The notes under the pieces are model-generated. The model searched no databases and had not been told where the DNA came from. It saw only the letters and a list, made by a program, of their open reading frames with translations. From NCBI GenBank assembly GCA_964342675.1, contig CAYFFR010000044.1, positions 1 through 6,863 of the forward strand: a stretch of 6,863 nucleotides of DNA. The letters are read 5' to 3'. Both the position numbers and the translations under genes were made by a program. This document shows positions 5,637 to 6,863 of this stretch, one piece after another. This DNA comes from MED-G82 sp964342675 (GTDB lineage Bacteria > Pseudomonadota > Gammaproteobacteria > Magnimaribacterales > D2472). Position 1 is the stretch's first letter, and every line of letters starts with the position of its first letter.

Positions 5637-6213
5637 CTAAATAAACCCCTTCGGCCGCAAAGAAATTAGGGCTTTTAGGACGCTTAATTTCAACACCGTC
5701 CTCTTTAAGATACCTTTTTTTAATAATATTTAAATTCTCATTCTTACAAAGCTCTTCAAAATCTTTAATTGTGCATAGATGAATATTTTTAGTTTCAAAC
5801 CATTTTGATGGCAGCGTATTGGATATGGGCATCCTGCCTTTTAATAAACCAATTCTAATTTTCCAATAACCAAAGTTTGGAATTGTTATTACACATTTTT
5901 CTGCAATTTGGAGTATGTCTCTTATAGCATTCTTTGGGTTCCTTAGGCATTGGATCGAGCTTGCCATAATTACGCAATCAAAACCCATTCCAAAGAAGTC
6001 TTTTAATCCGCTATCGATGTCATGCTGCAATATGGGCACGTCATTCTTGATACATTCATTAATTTTATTAATATCATTTTCGATGCCAAAACCAGTGATA
6101 CTCTTTTCATTGATTAAGCTTCTTAACAGATCTCCATTTCCACATCCTAAGTCTAAAACCTTTGCATGATCAGGAACCCAGTCTTTGAGTATTTTTTGTT
6201 TGGAAAGATTCAT
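5626..6213 (-). CDS. metW: Methionine biosynthesis protein MetW
   Basis: A small class I SAM-methyltransferase-like protein that works with MetX. Where studied, metW is linked to metX and is needed for methionine synthesis or full MetX activity; its own methyl acceptor is not settled. It has 195 residues, usual for the family. Motif I is VLDLGCGNG (19-27), GFGIEND follows as the acidic motif II position, and the family-specific ITIPNFGYWKIR (PNFGYW 112-117), KGRMP (125-129) and NIHLCT (143-148) segments are all present. ATG 6213 overlaps the metX stop as ATGA, with GAGG four bases upstream, so it is tightly coupled to metX. The C-terminus (GVYLVGS) contains the rdgB ribosome binding site. I see no disrupted residue. 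Confidence 0.95.
   Translation of the reverse strand: MNLSKQKILKDWVPDHAKVLDLGCGNGDLLRSLINEKSITGFGIENDINKINECIKNDVPILQHDIDSGLKDFFGMGFDCVIMASSIQCLRNPKNAIRDILQIAEKCVITIPNFGYWKIRIGLLKGRMPISNTLPSKWFETKNIHLCTIKDFEELCKNENLNIIKKRYLKEDGVEIKRPKSPNFFAAEGVYLVGS
5646..5651 (-). promoter_or_regulatory. Ribosome binding site supporting the rdgB TTG start
   Basis: On the minus strand this reads AAGGGG, nine bases before the TTG at 5636, and it lies within the last codons of metW. It is one of the clearest Shine-Dalgarno-like sequences in the window and is the main reason to accept TTG as the rdgB start. Confidence 0.6.
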
Positions 6214-6863
6214 ACTACCTCAAGAAAATTTTTTAGAGATTTATCATAATACTCTGAGCTATATAGAAAACTGTCATGGCCATAGTTACCTTCTAATTCA
6301 ATAAAAGACGACCTGATACCTGCTTTCATTGCCTGTTCTTGTAAATGTTTGCTATGTTTAGTTGGGAACAGCCAATCGCTGTCAAAACTAATGATAAGTA
6401 ATCGAGCTGTTATGTTTTTTAAGGCTTCTAAGACTCCTCCTTTATATTGAGCAGCTAAATTAAATTCATCCATAGCTTTAGTCATCAGAAGGTAAGAGTT
6501 TGCATCAAACATTTCAGCAAACCTATCACCTTTATACCTTAAATAGTTCTCTATTTCGTAGTTAACATCATCATCCACTTTAGATGTTGGGCTTTGTTTC
6601 TTTCTTCCAAATCTTGCGGATATATTTGATTCAGATAGATAAGTAATGTGGCCTAACATGCGGGCAGTTTTAAGACCCTTTCTAGGTATTACATCTTCTG
6701 AATAATAATCTCCCCCAAAAAAAGACTCGTCGCGTTTTATCATTTCCCTGGCCACCTCATTCAAAGCAATATTTTGCGGAGAAGTTTCTGATGTTGCTGC
6801 AATGATTGCTGCTTTTTCAATTCTATTTGGATAAGTAACAGCCCATTGAAGCGCTTGCATTCC
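6210..6863 (-). CDS. metX: Homoserine O-acyltransferase MetX, C-terminal part (runs off window)
   Basis: An alpha/beta-hydrolase fold enzyme that acylates homoserine, the first committed step of methionine synthesis. About 217 residues are visible of a usual 370-390; the rest lies beyond the right edge. The window opens in the nucleophile elbow: the last codons are Gly-Met-Gln-Ala-Leu-Gln-Trp, the usual continuation of GGSMGG, so the catalytic serine is just outside. Counting from the first Met, ARMLGHITYLSE (67-77), YLRYKGDRFAEMFDANSYLL (106-125), the catalytic aspartate in SDWLFP (D162) and the catalytic histidine in GHDSFL (H195) are present. Acetyl-CoA or succinyl-CoA use cannot be decided from this part; MetX proteins paired with MetW in gammaproteobacteria are often succinyltransferases. 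It heads the metX-metW-rdgB-hemW series, and its promoter is not in the window. Confidence 0.95.
   Translation of the reverse strand, partial: GMQALQWAVTYPNRIEKAAIIAATSETSPQNIALNEVAREMIKRDESFFGGDYYSEDVIPRKGLKTARMLGHITYLSESNISARFGRKKQSPTSKVDDDVNYEIENYLRYKGDRFAEMFDANSYLLMTKAMDEFNLAAQYKGGVLEALKNITARLLIISFDSDWLFPTKHSKHLQEQAMKAGIRSSFIELEGNYGHDSFLYSSEYYDKSLKNFLEVV
6218..6221 (-). promoter_or_regulatory. Ribosome binding site of metW inside metX
   Basis: GAGG on the minus strand, four bases before the metW ATG and encoded by the third- and fourth-last sense codons region of metX (Leu-Glu-Val-Val end). Together with the ATGA overlap it indicates translational coupling of MetX and MetW. Confidence 0.5.

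Noticed and set aside
5915..6169. An 84-codon plus-strand open frame inside metW, hydrophobic in places
   Set aside because: It is antisense to the SAM-binding half of metW; the hydrophobic look follows from complementing metW codons in AT-rich DNA.

Overview
The window looks like an ordinary, tightly packed chromosomal stretch of an AT-rich, probably small-genome gammaproteobacterium. Three things point that way. RpoH, CysQ, RdgB, HemW and MetW all resemble gammaproteobacterial forms. The block rpoH / thiS-thiG-trmB / hemW-rdgB-metW-metX matches the order I recall from Pseudomonas and relatives. Base composition is strongly AT-biased and almost no DNA is non-coding. An uncultivated marine lineage of the SAR86 type would fit, but that is inference. 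I see no mobile element, CRISPR array, tRNA or rRNA, and no intergenic stretch longer than 51 bases.

Left part, + strand (1-3928): the C-terminal part of an alkaline phosphatase whose reading frame is broken near the window start; cysQ (PAP phosphatase), which starts on the phosphatase stop codon; a 51-base AT-rich spacer; rpoH (heat-shock sigma factor); then thiS, thiG and trmB, each overlapping the gene before it by 1 to 11 bases. From rpoH onward this reads as one translationally coupled unit.

Right part, - strand (3917-6863): metX (N-terminus outside the window), metW, rdgB and hemW, read in that order and also overlapping (4, 11 and 17 bases). The two units converge tail to tail and overlap by 12 bases at trmB/hemW, with no convincing terminator between them.

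Together the genes cover sulfur and one-carbon chemistry (CysQ removes the PAP left by sulfate reduction, ThiS/ThiG put sulfur into the thiamin thiazole, MetX/MetW open methionine synthesis), SAM-dependent or radical-SAM enzymes (TrmB, HemW), nucleotide-pool cleaning (RdgB) and stress transcription (RpoH). Most of this linkage is probably inherited gene order rather than a new pathway. I found no undescribed system. The points most worth a second look are the broken phosphatase frame, a possible weak fold in the rpoH leader, an altered motif in TrmB, and the extreme compaction with non-ATG starts.
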